NCBI RefSeq assembly: GCF_003096635.1
Contig: NZ_QEKV01000006.1
Coordinates: forward strand, 1-64,000
Direction of reading: 5' to 3'
Source of the DNA: Ezakiella coagulans
GTDB lineage: Bacteria; Bacillota; Clostridia; Tissierellales; Peptoniphilaceae
Length of the DNA: 64,000 nt
Position 1 is the stretch's first letter. Every line of letters begins with the position of its first letter. Below are positions 7,921 through 19,184 of this stretch, piece by piece. The translations under genes were made by a program, and so were the position numbers. The notes below the pieces were generated by a model, which worked only from the letters and a program-made list of their open reading frames with translations, made no database searches and was not told the DNA's origin.

Positions 7921-8340
7921 ATGGATTATTTTGCAACAATAAGCACAATTTTAAAATATATTTTGGTAGTTATAGTTTTTTTGTTTACCACAAACATCCT
8001 TAAGGATATTTTATACTATATTAAAAAAGAAAGCAAAGAGAAGGTTGCTATTTTAAGATTCGGTGGAGAAGAAAGTGACAAAATTGCCGTTATAAGAGAC
8101 AATATATCTGTCGGACGTGCGGCTGAAAACGATGTAACTATTAAAGACGATGCTATTTCAAAGAGACAATTTCATATAAAAAAGACCAACAAAGGTTATA
8201 ATTTGATTGATTTAAAGAGTGCTAACGGCACATTTGTAAATGGCGAACTAGTCAAGAGCGTTATTTTGAAAAATAAAGACATTATAAAAATCGGAGATGA
8301 AATAATCGTGTTTGAGGAGAGAATTCGAAATGTCAAATAA
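7921..8340 (+). CDS. Membrane-anchored FHA-domain protein (FhaB-like)
   Basis: 139 residues from the ATG at 7921, chosen because AAAGGAG sits just upstream and the longer in-frame reading (from 7849) runs antisense through recX. One N-terminal transmembrane helix (about 8-30) is followed by a cytoplasmic forkhead-associated domain with the phosphothreonine-binding residues: SVGRAAENDV, SKRQFHI and SANGTFVNGE. FHA domains read Ser/Thr-kinase phosphorylation. The gene heads an FHA-rodA-pbpA cassette like the one that couples kinase signalling to cell-wall growth in Actinobacteria. No Ser/Thr kinase lies in this window. Confidence 0.88.
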   Translation: MDYFATISTILKYILVVIVFLFTTNILKDILYYIKKESKEKVAILRFGGEESDKIAVIRDNISVGRAAENDVTIKDDAISKRQFHIKKTNKGYNLIDLKSANGTFVNGELVKSVILKNKDIIKIGDEIIVFEERIRNVK

Positions 8341-9529
8341 GAAAAAATCCTATTTTTATATACTTCTTTTCCAACTATTAGGTGGAGTGTTGATGTTTTT
8401 ATTTAAAGCTGAAGACGAGGTTACTACAAAGTCTTTGATTGCAATTTCATCAGTTCTCATAGTGGGATTTGTAAATGTTTGGCTGAACAAAAGACTCATC
8501 GGATACGATTTGTTTTATGTCTTGGTTTCCATGTTATTTAGCATAGGAACACTTGAAATTTTTAGACTCAATTCCGAATATGGCGTAAAGCAAATGATTT
8601 GGTTTTTAATCGGTGTCGCATTTATGTATGTGTCCTATATGATTATAAAAAACACGGACTTTCACGAGTATTTCTTTTATATGTTCGTTGGAGCGATTTA
8701 TATTTTATTTTTATACACGCTGCTTTTCGGAATCAACAGAAATGGCGCAAGAAACTGGGTCAGTATTTATGGACACCTTTTCCAACCGGTTGAACTCATA
8801 AAACTTTTATTTATTTTTCAGCTTGCAACGCTGGAGAACTCATCGTTCACAAAAATAAAACATTATAAACTCATAAACAAAGCAATTGCATTTTCATATT
8901 TCGGACTTCTTTTTCTTCAAAGAGACCTTGGAAGTGCACTCTTACTATTTATAATCTATATAAGTTATCTCTATGTATTTGAGAGCGAGAGAAAATATTT
9001 TGCCGTCACTCTTATAATGTTTGCAGCATTTGCTGTTATCGGCTTTTTGATACTTCCGCATGTACGAATAAGATTTATGGTTTGGACAAATCCATTTAAA
9101 TATTTTGCAAAAAAGGGATATCAAATCGTTACAGCACTCACCGCAATTGCTAATGGCGGACTTTTTGGAACAGGCATAGGTCTTGGGATACCAAATATAA
9201 TTCCGGTTAATATTTCAGATATGATTTTGGCGGCAATAGGCGAAGAAATGGGTACAATAATGATTTTAAATATATTAATCATTTACGTCATCTTTTTCTC
9301 ATATAGCCTGAAACTTGCTAAATATGTAAGCAATAAATATTATAAAAAGCTTGCTGTTTTAATTCCGGTGTCAATTGTTTCACAATTTTTTGTAATTTTA
9401 ATGGGCACTTTGAATATGATACCTTTAACAGGTGTAACCGCACCGTTTATTTCTTATGGCGGCAGCTCTATGATTTCGTCGTTTATGATGCTCGGCGTTT
9501 TACAAGCGGCTCTTAGAAAAAATGTTTAG
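8330..9529 (+). CDS. rodA: SEDS-family peptidoglycan polymerase (RodA/FtsW/SpoVE)
   Basis: 399 residues from the ATG at 8330, which has GAGGAG upstream and overlaps the FHA gene stop (ATGTCAAATAA). It is a polytopic membrane protein with about ten hydrophobic segments. SEDS motifs include NGARNWVSI, QPVELIKLL, RDLGSALLLF, GLFGTGIGLG, AAIGEEMG and the C-terminal PLTGVTAPFISYGGSSMIS. SEDS proteins polymerise lipid II glycan chains with a partner class B penicillin-binding protein, encoded directly downstream. I prefer RodA to FtsW because of the FHA/PbpA context, but sequence alone does not separate them. Confidence 0.9.
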   Translation: MSNKKKSYFYILLFQLLGGVLMFLFKAEDEVTTKSLIAISSVLIVGFVNVWLNKRLIGYDLFYVLVSMLFSIGTLEIFRLNSEYGVKQMIWFLIGVAFMYVSYMIIKNTDFHEYFFYMFVGAIYILFLYTLLFGINRNGARNWVSIYGHLFQPVELIKLLFIFQLATLENSSFTKIKHYKLINKAIAFSYFGLLFLQRDLGSALLLFIIYISYLYVFESERKYFAVTLIMFAAFAVIGFLILPHVRIRFMVWTNPFKYFAKKGYQIVTALTAIANGGLFGTGIGLGIPNIIPVNISDMILAAIGEEMGTIMILNILIIYVIFFSYSLKLAKYVSNKYYKKLAVLIPVSIVSQFFVILMGTLNMIPLTGVTAPFISYGGSSMISSFMMLGVLQAALRKNV

Positions 9530-9549
9530 ATAAAGAATTGAGGTTTCAA

Positions 9550-10911
9550 ATGGAAAACAATCCGAATAAAAAAGTGAATAATTTAATGTATGCGGTTGTT
9601 TTTATGGCATTTATTTCAACAATTGCAATTCTTTTGATTACTTCTGTCGGTGCGAACTATCTTGTAGACTCGAAATATGACTCAAGGTCGAACCGTCTTG
9701 TAGCAACTGTTAAACGTGGAAGTGTTCTCGACAGGAACCACGAAGTTTTAACATACAGCGAAAAAAATGAGGATGGTTATGTAAGAATTTCAAAATATCC
9801 GGGTCTTTTTTCACATGTGATTGGATATGTCGATAAGAAATACGGAACTACCGGTCTTGAATCTCTATATAATCCGGAGCTTATGGGTCGAGGCAACGCA
9901 TCGTTTATGACAAAAACGAAAAATATAATTCTCAACGAGAAAACAGGCGAAAATCTCATTTTGGCTCTCGATTTAAAACTTCAACAAAAATCACAGGCAC
10001 TTCTTAAAAACTTTAACGGTGCAATAGTGGTTTCTAACCCGAAGACTGGCGAGATACTTGCCAGTTATTCAAACCCGACATACGATGAAAGAAAGCTATC
10101 TGAGTTTATAAACAATGAAAACGAGAGCTCGATGTTAAATCGTGTTCAATTCGGGAGATATTCTCCGGGATCTGTAATGAAAATTTTGACAAGTATAAAT
10201 CTCTTGCAAAATAATTTCAATGAAAATTACGAAGATACAGGCTCAATTGAAATCGGGGATGCTAAAATTGCAAATTACAACACTATGAGATATGGCACTG
10301 TCGACATGAAAAAAGCATTTGCACATTCTTTAAATACTTATTTCGTGTGGGCAAATTTGAAATATCTTGAAAGTTTTAAAAATTTAATTGATTCAGTCAA
10401 TAAAACAATTTCGGAAAGTTCGATTGTTCCTATGGCACCGATTGAGTTAAGTCTTTCTGACGACGAGTTTTCAAACGCACTTTTAGGAATTGGACAGGGG
10501 AAAGTTACACTCTCTCCTATGATTTTAAATATTATCACTGAAAGTGTCTATAACGGCGGATATTTTTATACACCACGATATGTCAACTCTTTTGAGACGG
10601 AAGATGTAAAAATAAATAAAAAACTTTTTTCTAAAAAGATTATAATGCCTTTTAGTGAACAAATTGCAAATCAAGTAAAAGACTATATGAAAGAAGTTGT
10701 GGCGACAGGAACTGCAAGTGGTTTTGGTCTAAAAAATGCCGGAGGAAAAACCGGAACTGCGGAACTTGGAAACGGAAAATACAATTATTTTTTTACAGGT
10801 TTCTATGAAAATGAAGAAAATCCTAAATGTATTACGATTGTACTGGAAAATTGTTCAAATATTGGGTATAATAAAACTGTAGAGATATTTAAGAAATTGT
10901 TAATGGATTAA
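9550..10911 (+). CDS. Class B penicillin-binding protein (PbpA-like transpeptidase)
   Basis: 453 residues from the ATG at 9550, with TTGAGG as ribosome site. One N-terminal membrane anchor (about 14-36), a short pedestal region and a C-terminal transpeptidase domain. Active-site motifs are complete: SVMK (S208, K211), SLN (260-262) and KTGT (400-403). The protein is shorter than FtsI or PBP2 and lacks a PASTA tail, matching the PbpA subgroup that pairs with RodA. It should cross-link new glycan made by the upstream SEDS protein. It is the target of beta-lactams. Confidence 0.9.
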   Translation: MENNPNKKVNNLMYAVVFMAFISTIAILLITSVGANYLVDSKYDSRSNRLVATVKRGSVLDRNHEVLTYSEKNEDGYVRISKYPGLFSHVIGYVDKKYGTTGLESLYNPELMGRGNASFMTKTKNIILNEKTGENLILALDLKLQQKSQALLKNFNGAIVVSNPKTGEILASYSNPTYDERKLSEFINNENESSMLNRVQFGRYSPGSVMKILTSINLLQNNFNENYEDTGSIEIGDAKIANYNTMRYGTVDMKKAFAHSLNTYFVWANLKYLESFKNLIDSVNKTISESSIVPMAPIELSLSDDEFSNALLGIGQGKVTLSPMILNIITESVYNGGYFYTPRYVNSFETEDVKINKKLFSKKIIMPFSEQIANQVKDYMKEVVATGTASGFGLKNAGGKTGTAELGNGKYNYFFTGFYENEENPKCITIVLENCSNIGYNKTVEIFKKLLMD

Positions 10912-10954
10912 CTAACTGTTGTCCTTAGCAAAATATAATTTAGGGGGTATTAGA

Positions 10955-11587
10955 ATGTTAGTAAAAAACCATATTCTATCAAAAAATTTCCTTACACTTC
11001 TTTCAGTTGAAGATACTGTAAAGACAGCACTTGCAAAAATGGAAGAAGGTGGATTTTTAAGTTTACCGGTTGTTGAAGGAGAAAAATTCGTCGGATACGT
11101 AATGAAGGCTACAATTTATGAAAGATTTTTCCATGAAAACACATCAAACAGAGAGGAATTTGAAAAACAATCAATTGAAAAATTTGTTGAAACCGGGATT
11201 AAGGCTCTTGATCCAAATGACGGTATTGACGAAGCAAGTATCGCTATTGAAAAATTAAATATTCCGTTCTTGCCTGTAGTTGATGCTGATGGAAATTTCC
11301 TCGGAATCATGACACACGCTTCAATCTTTAAAGCATTCTCAGATCTTTTCAATCTCGGAAAGGGAAGACAACTTATTGTCTACATCTTCAATATTCCGGG
11401 ACAACTTTCAAGACTCTTAAATGTCTTTAGAAAAGAAAGCATTAATGTTCCTTCAATGGTCGTTATGGATGCAAAGGTTATGGGAATTCTTAAAGTTCAA
11501 TGTAGAGTCGAGGTTGCATCAAATGAAGAATTTGATGAACTTGTATCAAAAGTTGAAAAAGAAGGATTTAAAACAGGAGAATTATAG
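10955..11587 (+). CDS. CBS-pair and ACT-like regulatory protein
   Basis: About 210 residues from the ATG at 10955, which has a GGGGG ribosome site. The longer reading from 10919 starts with an unsupported codon. Two tandem CBS motifs are seen (LSVEDTVKTALAKMEEGGFLSLPVVEG... and ALDPNDGIDEASIAI...FLPVVDADGNFLGIMTH), followed by an ACT-like segment (IVYIFNIPGQLSRLLNVFRK...). The architecture resembles AcuB-type proteins. CBS pairs bind adenine nucleotides. The regulated partner is unknown. It lies 43 bases after pbpA and ends at a clear terminator. Confidence 0.85.
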   Translation: MLVKNHILSKNFLTLLSVEDTVKTALAKMEEGGFLSLPVVEGEKFVGYVMKATIYERFFHENTSNREEFEKQSIEKFVETGIKALDPNDGIDEASIAIEKLNIPFLPVVDADGNFLGIMTHASIFKAFSDLFNLGKGRQLIVYIFNIPGQLSRLLNVFRKESINVPSMVVMDAKVMGILKVQCRVEVASNEEFDELVSKVEKEGFKTGEL

Positions 11588-11594
11588 AAATTTC

Positions 11595-11627
11595 AAACTC
11601 TCTGCACGGATTGCAGGGAGTTTTTTT
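11595..11627 (+). terminator. Terminator after the CBS-ACT gene
   Basis: CTCTCTGCA (11598-11606) pairs with TGCAGGGAG (11612-11620) with one G-T pair, extended by AAA/TTT, then a run of seven T residues. Closes the FHA-rodA-pbpA-CBS unit. Confidence 0.9.
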
Positions 11628-11639
11628 GTGTCCTTTTCC

Positions 11640-11668
11640 TTGCGATTTCTGGCATTCTTTGGTATAAT
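11640..11668 (+). promoter_or_regulatory. Promoter of the ruvC operon
   Basis: TTGCGA (11640-11645) and TATAAT (11663-11668) with a 17-base spacer, directly after the previous terminator. It implies a start near 11675, which is within or next to the GGAGGA ribosome site, so the message would be nearly leaderless. Confidence 0.6.
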
Positions 11669-11686
11669 AAATATGGAGGAGATTTT

Positions 11687-12181
11687 TTGCGAATTTTAGG
11701 ATTGGATCCGGGACTTGCGATTTTAGGTTTCGGTTTAATAGATACAAACGGGAACAAGTTTAAACTTGTTGACTATGGAATAATAAACACTGAGCCGGAC
11801 CTCACATTTCCCGAAAGGTTGAAGCTCTTATATGATGATTTGGATTTTCTTATAAAGAGATATCAACCGGACGAAGTTTCTATTGAAGAACTATTTTTCT
11901 ACAGAAATGTTACCACTGCAATTAAAGTTGCACAGGCACGTGGAGTTCAAGTGCTTTGTTGTTTGAACAATGAAATTCCGATATATGAATACACTCCTCT
12001 TCAAGTAAAACAAGGAATTACAGGCTACGGACGTGCAAACAAAAGAGATATTCAGGAATGTGTGAAGTCTTTTTTGAATATGAAGGAAATTCCGAAGCCT
12101 GATGATGCCGCAGATGCGTTGGCACTTGCAATATGCCATTCATTCACCGGCAGATTTAAAGATGAATTTAGGTTAAAGTAA
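11687..12181 (+). CDS. ruvC: Crossover junction endodeoxyribonuclease RuvC
   Basis: A 164-residue Holliday-junction resolvase. The start is a TTG codon, chosen because GGAGGA (11675-11680) is 6 bases upstream and the protein then begins with the family signature MRILGLDPGLAILGFG. The catalytic acidic residues are present in LGLDPG, VSIEELFF and the C-terminal DDAADALALAICH. It cuts junctions made by RecA and branch-migrated by RuvAB, encoded directly downstream with spacings of 2 and 11 bases. RuvC is missing in Bacilli, which use RecU, so its presence supports a clostridial-type host. Confidence 0.95.
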   Translation: MRILGLDPGLAILGFGLIDTNGNKFKLVDYGIINTEPDLTFPERLKLLYDDLDFLIKRYQPDEVSIEELFFYRNVTTAIKVAQARGVQVLCCLNNEIPIYEYTPLQVKQGITGYGRANKRDIQECVKSFLNMKEIPKPDDAADALALAICHSFTGRFKDEFRLK

Positions 12182-12183
12182 TT

Positions 12184-12765
12184 ATGTATGAATATTTTGA
12201 AGGCAAAATTGTAGATTTTTATGATAGCTATCTTGTGATTGATATTGCAGGCATAGGATATCGTTTGGAAGCACCGAAAAACATTTTATCGCAAGTTAGA
12301 ATTGGTGAAGAAAAAGTGATTTATGCGGAGCAGGTCGTGAGTGAGAACAAAATTTCGGTCTACGGTTTTGCAACTAAAGAAGATAGAGAGATGTTTAATA
12401 TTTTAAGAACAGTACCGAAAGTAGGGCCAAAAACCGCAATCGGTATTTTGGGAAGTGTGACTTTGTCAAAGCTTGTTGCTTCAATTGTTTCAGAAGACAA
12501 GACGAGTTTAACAAAACTTCCGGGCATAGGTGCAAAGAGTGCCGAAAGACTCATTGTGGATATGAAGGACAAGGTAAAGGACTTTGAATTTGCAATTGAA
12601 GACATTGATGAAGAACCGAAGAGTTCAATTCACAGTGAGCTTATAGAAGCACTAACGCAATTCGGGTATAACAGATTTGAAATTGAGAAAAAGATTGCAC
12701 ATATCGATTTTACGGATATGACGATTGACGAAGCCTTAAAATTTGCACTTAAGAATATGAACTAA
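12184..12765 (+). CDS. ruvA: Holliday junction branch migration protein RuvA
   Basis: 193 residues. Domain I is an OB fold ([20 protein letters not shown]). Domain II carries two helix-hairpin-helix motifs, [17 protein letters not shown] and [21 protein letters not shown], that bind the junction. The C-terminal domain III (about 145-193) contacts RuvB. Length is normal for the family. It starts 2 bases after the ruvC stop. Confidence 0.95.
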   Translation: MYEYFEGKIVDFYDSYLVIDIAGIGYRLEAPKNILSQVRIGEEKVIYAEQVVSENKISVYGFATKEDREMFNILRTVPKVGPKTAIGILGSVTLSKLVASIVSEDKTSLTKLPGIGAKSAERLIVDMKDKVKDFEFAIEDIDEEPKSSIHSELIEALTQFGYNRFEIEKKIAHIDFTDMTIDEALKFALKNMN

Positions 12766-12776
12766 AGGGAGATTCA

Positions 12777-13781
12777 ATGGAAAACGAGAGAATAATCTCG
12801 AGCAATCTGAGAGATGGGGAGGATTTATTTGACAATTCTTTACGTCCGAGATGGCTCAATGAATATATTGGACAATACAAGGCGAAAGATAAACTAAAGA
12901 TTTTTATCGATTCTGCTAAAATACGAAAGGACACGCTCGACCACGTACTTCTTTATGGACCTCCGGGACTTGGAAAGACCACGCTAGCAAATATAATTGC
13001 AAATGAACTCGGAGTAAATATAAAGGTTACCTCCGGTCCGGCAATTGAAAGGCCGGGGGATTTGGCAAGCATTATGACTAATCTCGAAAGAGGCGATGTA
13101 CTTTTTATCGACGAAATACACAGAATTTCCAGAAATGTTGAAGAAATATTGTATCCGGCGATGGAAGACTACTGCCTTGATGTAATGATTGGAAAAGGTC
13201 CAACGGCAAGAAGTGTTAGACTCGATCTTGAAAAGTTTACGCTCATAGGTGCAACCACGCGAGCAGGACTTTTGAGCTCGCCATTTCGTGATAGATTTGG
13301 AGTGAATTTAAATCTCGAGCTGTATGATGAAAAGAGTCTTACGGAAATTATAAAAAGAAGTGCAAAGATTTTAGATGTGTTTATAGACGATGAAGGGGCA
13401 CTAGAAATCGCAAGGCGATCACGCGGCACACCGAGAATTGCAAACCGACTTCTTAAACGTGTTCGCGACTATGCAGTGGTTATGGGAAGTGGCGAAATAG
13501 ACAACAAAATGGCAAAAAAAGGTCTAGATATCCTTGAAGTTGACGATTTAGGACTTGACAAAACGGACAGAAAGATTATAAGAACACTTCTTGTTACGTT
13601 TAAAGGAAGACCCGTCGGCATTGACACTTTAAGTGCTGCGAGCGGTGAAGAAAAGGGAACTATCGAAGACGTGTACGAGCCGTATCTCATGCAAATAGGA
13701 TTTATTGTAAGAACGCCTAGGGGAAGAATCGCGACTGAAAAAGCGGCAATTCACGTTGGAGTACCATTTATGGAGGGTTAA
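12777..13781 (+). CDS. ruvB: Holliday junction helicase RuvB
   Basis: A 334-residue AAA+ motor that drives branch migration with RuvA. Walker A is GPPGLGKTT (61-69), Walker B LFIDEIHR, sensor motifs [18 protein letters not shown]. The C-terminal winged helix includes the family block ...[13 protein letters not shown]. It is preceded by AGGGAG. The next gene begins on the base after its stop codon, so the two are likely cotranslated. Confidence 0.96.
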   Translation: MENERIISSNLRDGEDLFDNSLRPRWLNEYIGQYKAKDKLKIFIDSAKIRKDTLDHVLLYGPPGLGKTTLANIIANELGVNIKVTSGPAIERPGDLASIMTNLERGDVLFIDEIHRISRNVEEILYPAMEDYCLDVMIGKGPTARSVRLDLEKFTLIGATTRAGLLSSPFRDRFGVNLNLELYDEKSLTEIIKRSAKILDVFIDDEGALEIARRSRGTPRIANRLLKRVRDYAVVMGSGEIDNKMAKKGLDILEVDDLGLDKTDRKIIRTLLVTFKGRPVGIDTLSAASGEEKGTIEDVYEPYLMQIGFIVRTPRGRIATEKAAIHVGVPFMEG

Positions 13782-15090
13782 ATGAAAAGATTCTTATTAT
13801 TTTTAACGATTATAATATCACTTTTAACTATTTCTACAAGTGCGAAAAGTGATGATTTAACAATAAATATAAAAATTAAATCGTCGAGTGACGGATATGA
13901 TTTGACTTCTGAACAAGGGTTTGAACTCATAACACAAGGAAAAGCTGTTCTTCCAATCCCTGCAAAATCGATTCATTTATCATATGAGAACGGACTTATG
14001 ATAAAGACGGATTCAGGTTTTTACGGTCCTTATGAAAACAGCATGGTTGCTTCAAAGAACAATATAACATCTGTTGATAAAAGGAAATATAATGGCTGTT
14101 TTTATGTAGATTCAATAAACAATGCACTTATAAATAATGTAAATCTTGAAGAATATATTTATTCTGTTGTTTCAGGTGAAATGGGTTCCAGCTTTGAAAT
14201 GGATGCTCTTAAAGCACAAGCGATTGCCGCAAGAAGTTATGCAATTTCTAATTTGAAGAAATATATAAAACACGGATACAATCTTACAAATGACATTTAC
14301 AGTCAAGTTTATCTTGGTGTGAACAATGTGAATGATAAAATTAGAAAAGCAGTTGATGAAACAAAGGGGCTTATTGCATCTTTTAATGGTGAAATAATAA
14401 ACGCGACATACTCATCATCGAACGGTGGTGTTATTGCGTCAAGCGAAGAGGTTTGGGGAAACAAATATCCATATCTTGTTATGAAGTATGACCCATACAG
14501 CACAAATACGCCGAACGTAGATTGGAAAGTGGAAGTTTCAAGAGATAATCTTGACGAGCTTCTTGCACAAAAGACAAACAAACGCAATTTCACAGGTTTA
14601 AGGCTTCAAAAAAATGCTTTAGGACGAGTCAAAGATGTTGTCGTATCCTATAATGACGGAGATGTTAAACTTTCGGCAAATAAGTTTAGATTAATTTTCG
14701 GCTCTTCGAAATTTAAAAGCACACTTTTTGATGTGAATAAAAAAGTTGAAAATACAAATGTAAAACCGATGCCTAAGAAAGAAAAAACTATTATAGTTGC
14801 CAGCACTCCGGGACCTAATGAAGGGGTTGTTTTTGACATAGTAAAACTAACGGACGATAAACTTGATAAAGTTTCAAAAGTACAAAATATTGGATCTTCG
14901 GCAGAGGCGGGAGGTCAAAATATTATTGAAACTTCAATAGATTTAACAGATAAGTATGTATTCTATGGAAAAGGATTCGGCCACAGCGTTGGACTTTCAC
15001 AGTATGGAGCAAATGAAATGGCAAAGCAGGGGTTCAAATATTTGGAGATATTAAATTTTTATTATCCGGGAATCGAGGTAAAAGTATTAA

Positions 15091-15098
<8 letters not shown>
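13782..15098 (+). CDS. SpoIID/LytB-domain secreted protein
   Basis: 438 residues with an N-terminal signal peptide (about 1-21). The SpoIID domain is recognised by [27 protein letters not shown], the EVWG...YL block and the C-terminal [20 protein letters not shown]. SpoIID proteins are lytic transglycosylases that cut denuded glycan strands, while LytB homologues enhance amidases. Two catalytic-type glutamates are plausible (GEM and a second in the domain). The location between ruvB and queA is common in Clostridia. On its own it does not show that the organism sporulates. The stop overlaps the queA start by 8 bases. Confidence 0.85.
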
Positions 15099-17242
<2,144 letters not shown>

Positions 17243-17245
17243 CTA

Positions 17246-17274
17246 TTGATTTTTTTGTTTTTTTATTATATAAT
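17246..17274 (+). promoter_or_regulatory. Promoter for yajC-scfA-scfB
   Basis: TTGATT (17246-17251) and TATAAT (17269-17274) are separated by 17 bases. The start would be near 17281, just before the GAGGTG ribosome site of yajC. Confidence 0.65.
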
Positions 17275-17295
17275 TACCATAAGTGAGGTGAAGAA

Positions 17296-17622
17296 ATGTA
17301 CGGAGCTACAACAGCAAACCCAACAGCAAACCCACTGATTTCTCTTTTACCTATGGTCGTTGTTCTAGGTTTTTTCTATTTATTCGTGATTAGACCACAA
17401 CAAAAAAGGGATAAAGAGGTCCAAGCAATGAGAGCTGCCCTTAAACCGGGAGACAGCGTTATCACCATTGCAGGAACAATGGGTAAGATTTTACAAGTTA
17501 AGGATGACATTGTTGTTATTGAAGTCGGAACTCTCAAAAATCAAATTGAGATTCTAAAATCATCAGTTGCAACAATTTCAAAGAAAAAAGACGTTAAAGA
17601 CGCAAAAGTAGACACTATTTAA
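17296..17622 (+). CDS. yajC: Preprotein translocase subunit YajC
   Basis: A 108-residue single-span membrane protein of the Sec accessory complex with SecD and SecF. The transmembrane helix (about 16-34) ends with FYLFVIRPQQKRDKE, the family signature. The cytoplasmic domain follows (LKPGDSVITIAGTMGKI...VVIEVG). SecD/SecF are encoded at 19185-21350, separated only by the SCIFF pair. Confidence 0.93.
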   Translation: MYGATTANPTANPLISLLPMVVVLGFFYLFVIRPQQKRDKEVQAMRAALKPGDSVITIAGTMGKILQVKDDIVVIEVGTLKNQIEILKSSVATISKKKDVKDAKVDTI

Positions 17623-17636
17623 TTTGGAGGTAAAAA

Positions 17637-17786
17637 ATGAAACTTATTAAAACATTGACAAAGAAAAACATAAAAGACACATTATGTCACGGCGGATGCG
17701 GCGAATGCCAAACTTCATGCCAATCAGCATGCAAGACCAGTTGCACAGTTGGAAACCAAAAGTGCGAAAATCCACAAAATAAATAA
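17637..17786 (+). CDS. scfA: SCIFF ribosomal peptide precursor (six cysteines in forty-five)
   Basis: A 49-residue peptide preceded by TTTGGAGG. The leader (about 1-16) is basic. The core reads CHGGCGECQTSCQSACKTSC followed by TVGNQKC. The known SCIFF family has six cysteines in CxxC/CxxxC spacing. This one has seven (residues 17, 21, 24, 28, 32, 36, 43), the extra one being Cys17. In studied members the maturase forms a thioether from a core Cys to the alpha carbon of a downstream Thr, and CKTSCT fits that. The biological role of SCIFF is not established. It sits directly before its maturase gene, from which it is separated by a terminator-like hairpin. Confidence 0.93.
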   Translation: MKLIKTLTKKNIKDTLCHGGCGECQTSCQSACKTSCTVGNQKCENPQNK

Positions 17787-17814
17787 GTGGTGGTAATATC
17801 CACTACTTTTTTTT
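17786..17814 (+). terminator. Attenuating hairpin between scfA and scfB
   Basis: AGTGGTGG (17786-17793) pairs with CCACTACT (17800-17807), eight pairs with one G-T, loop TAATAT, followed by a run of eight T residues. Its place between peptide and maturase suggests partial termination, making more precursor mRNA than enzyme mRNA. Confidence 0.8.
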
Positions 17815-17826
17815 GGGGTTAAAATA

Positions 17827-19173
17827 ATGGAGAATAGAATCCATAAATTTCATCTTAATGGCGTATATTGTATAATTGATATTAACTCAGGCAGCGTTCA
17901 CGTTGTTGAAAAAATTATATACGATATAGTAGATGAATATGACAAGCTTTCGGACGAGGAACTTGCTTCTAAGTACAACTATGAATTATCCGATATAACC
18001 GAAGCGCTTTCAGAAATAAACTCTCTTAAATCGGAGGGTTTACTGTTTAGTGAGCCGATTGATGTTGACACTATTCCATTCGCAAATCAAAATATTGTAA
18101 AAGCTCTATGTTTACATATGGCTCACGATTGCAATTTGAAGTGTGAATATTGTTTTGCATCGCAAGGGAATTTTAATGGAGAAAAATGTCTGATGCCACT
18201 TTCTGTAGGAAAGAGAGCATTGGAATTTTTGTGCGAAAATTCGGGCAAACGTGTAAATTTGGAAGTTGACTTCTTCGGTGGAGAACCACTCATGAACTTC
18301 AGAGTTGTTAAAGAACTTGTGAAGTACGGAAGAGAGGTTTTAGAACCGAAATACAACAAAAATTTCAGATTTACAATCACCACAAACGGCGTTTTATTAA
18401 ATGATGAAATAATTGATTTTATAAATGAAAATATATCCAATGTCGTTTTAAGTCTTGACGGAAGAAAATCCGTTAACGATAAAATGAGAAAGACTTTAAC
18501 CGACAAGGGCAGTTATGATATCATCGTTCCGAAGTTTAAGAAACTTGTAGAAAAGCGTGGCGATAAAGATTATTATATTCGTGGCACTTTTACAAATCAA
18601 AATCTTGACTTCAGCGAAGATATTTTAAATTTTTATAATGAAGGATTTGAAAAGGTTTCTGTCGAACCTGTTGTAACGAATCCTAACGAATATTATGCAA
18701 TAAGGGAAGAGCATCTTGACAAGATTTTGAAGGAATACGAAAAGTTTTCCAAAGATTATCTCGACATCTTAAAGAAGGATGATAAGTTTTTATTTTTCCA
18801 CTTTATGATTGATTTATCTCAAGGTCCTTGCATAATAAAAAAATGTTCCGGATGCGGAGCAGGAAATGAATATATGGCTGTAACACCTCAAGGAGACTTA
18901 TATCCTTGTCATCAGTTTGTCGGCGAAGAACAATTTAAGCTCGGCGACGTTTTTGAAGGTGTTAAGAATACAGAACTCAGAGATGAGTTCAAGTTTACTA
19001 ATGTCTTTACAAAAGACGAATGTAAATATTGCTGGGCAAGGTTTTATTGTTCCGGCGGATGTCATGCAAACGCATGGTATAACAACAAAAACATCAATAA
19101 GGTTTACAAACTTGGCTGCGAAATGGAGAAAAAAAGAATTGAATGTGCCATTTCGATATTGGCCAACAGATAA
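17827..19173 (+). CDS. scfB: SCIFF maturase, radical SAM/SPASM protein
   Basis: A 448-residue thioether-forming enzyme for the upstream peptide. An N-terminal RiPP-recognition-type region (about 1-85, including VHVVEKIIYDIVDEY) precedes the radical SAM core with CNLKCEYCFA holding the 4Fe-4S cluster. The C-terminal SPASM domain has many cysteines: KKCSGCGAGNEY, LYPCHQF, DECKYCWARFYCSGGCHANA and GCEMEKKRIEC, expected to bind two auxiliary clusters. Close homologues in Clostridia make the Cys-Thr bridge in SCIFF. It is followed by secD after 11 bases. Confidence 0.94.
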   Translation: MENRIHKFHLNGVYCIIDINSGSVHVVEKIIYDIVDEYDKLSDEELASKYNYELSDITEALSEINSLKSEGLLFSEPIDVDTIPFANQNIVKALCLHMAHDCNLKCEYCFASQGNFNGEKCLMPLSVGKRALEFLCENSGKRVNLEVDFFGGEPLMNFRVVKELVKYGREVLEPKYNKNFRFTITTNGVLLNDEIIDFINENISNVVLSLDGRKSVNDKMRKTLTDKGSYDIIVPKFKKLVEKRGDKDYYIRGTFTNQNLDFSEDILNFYNEGFEKVSVEPVVTNPNEYYAIREEHLDKILKEYEKFSKDYLDILKKDDKFLFFHFMIDLSQGPCIIKKCSGCGAGNEYMAVTPQGDLYPCHQFVGEEQFKLGDVFEGVKNTELRDEFKFTNVFTKDECKYCWARFYCSGGCHANAWYNNKNINKVYKLGCEMEKKRIECAISILANR

Positions 19174-19184
19174 GGAGGAGAAGG

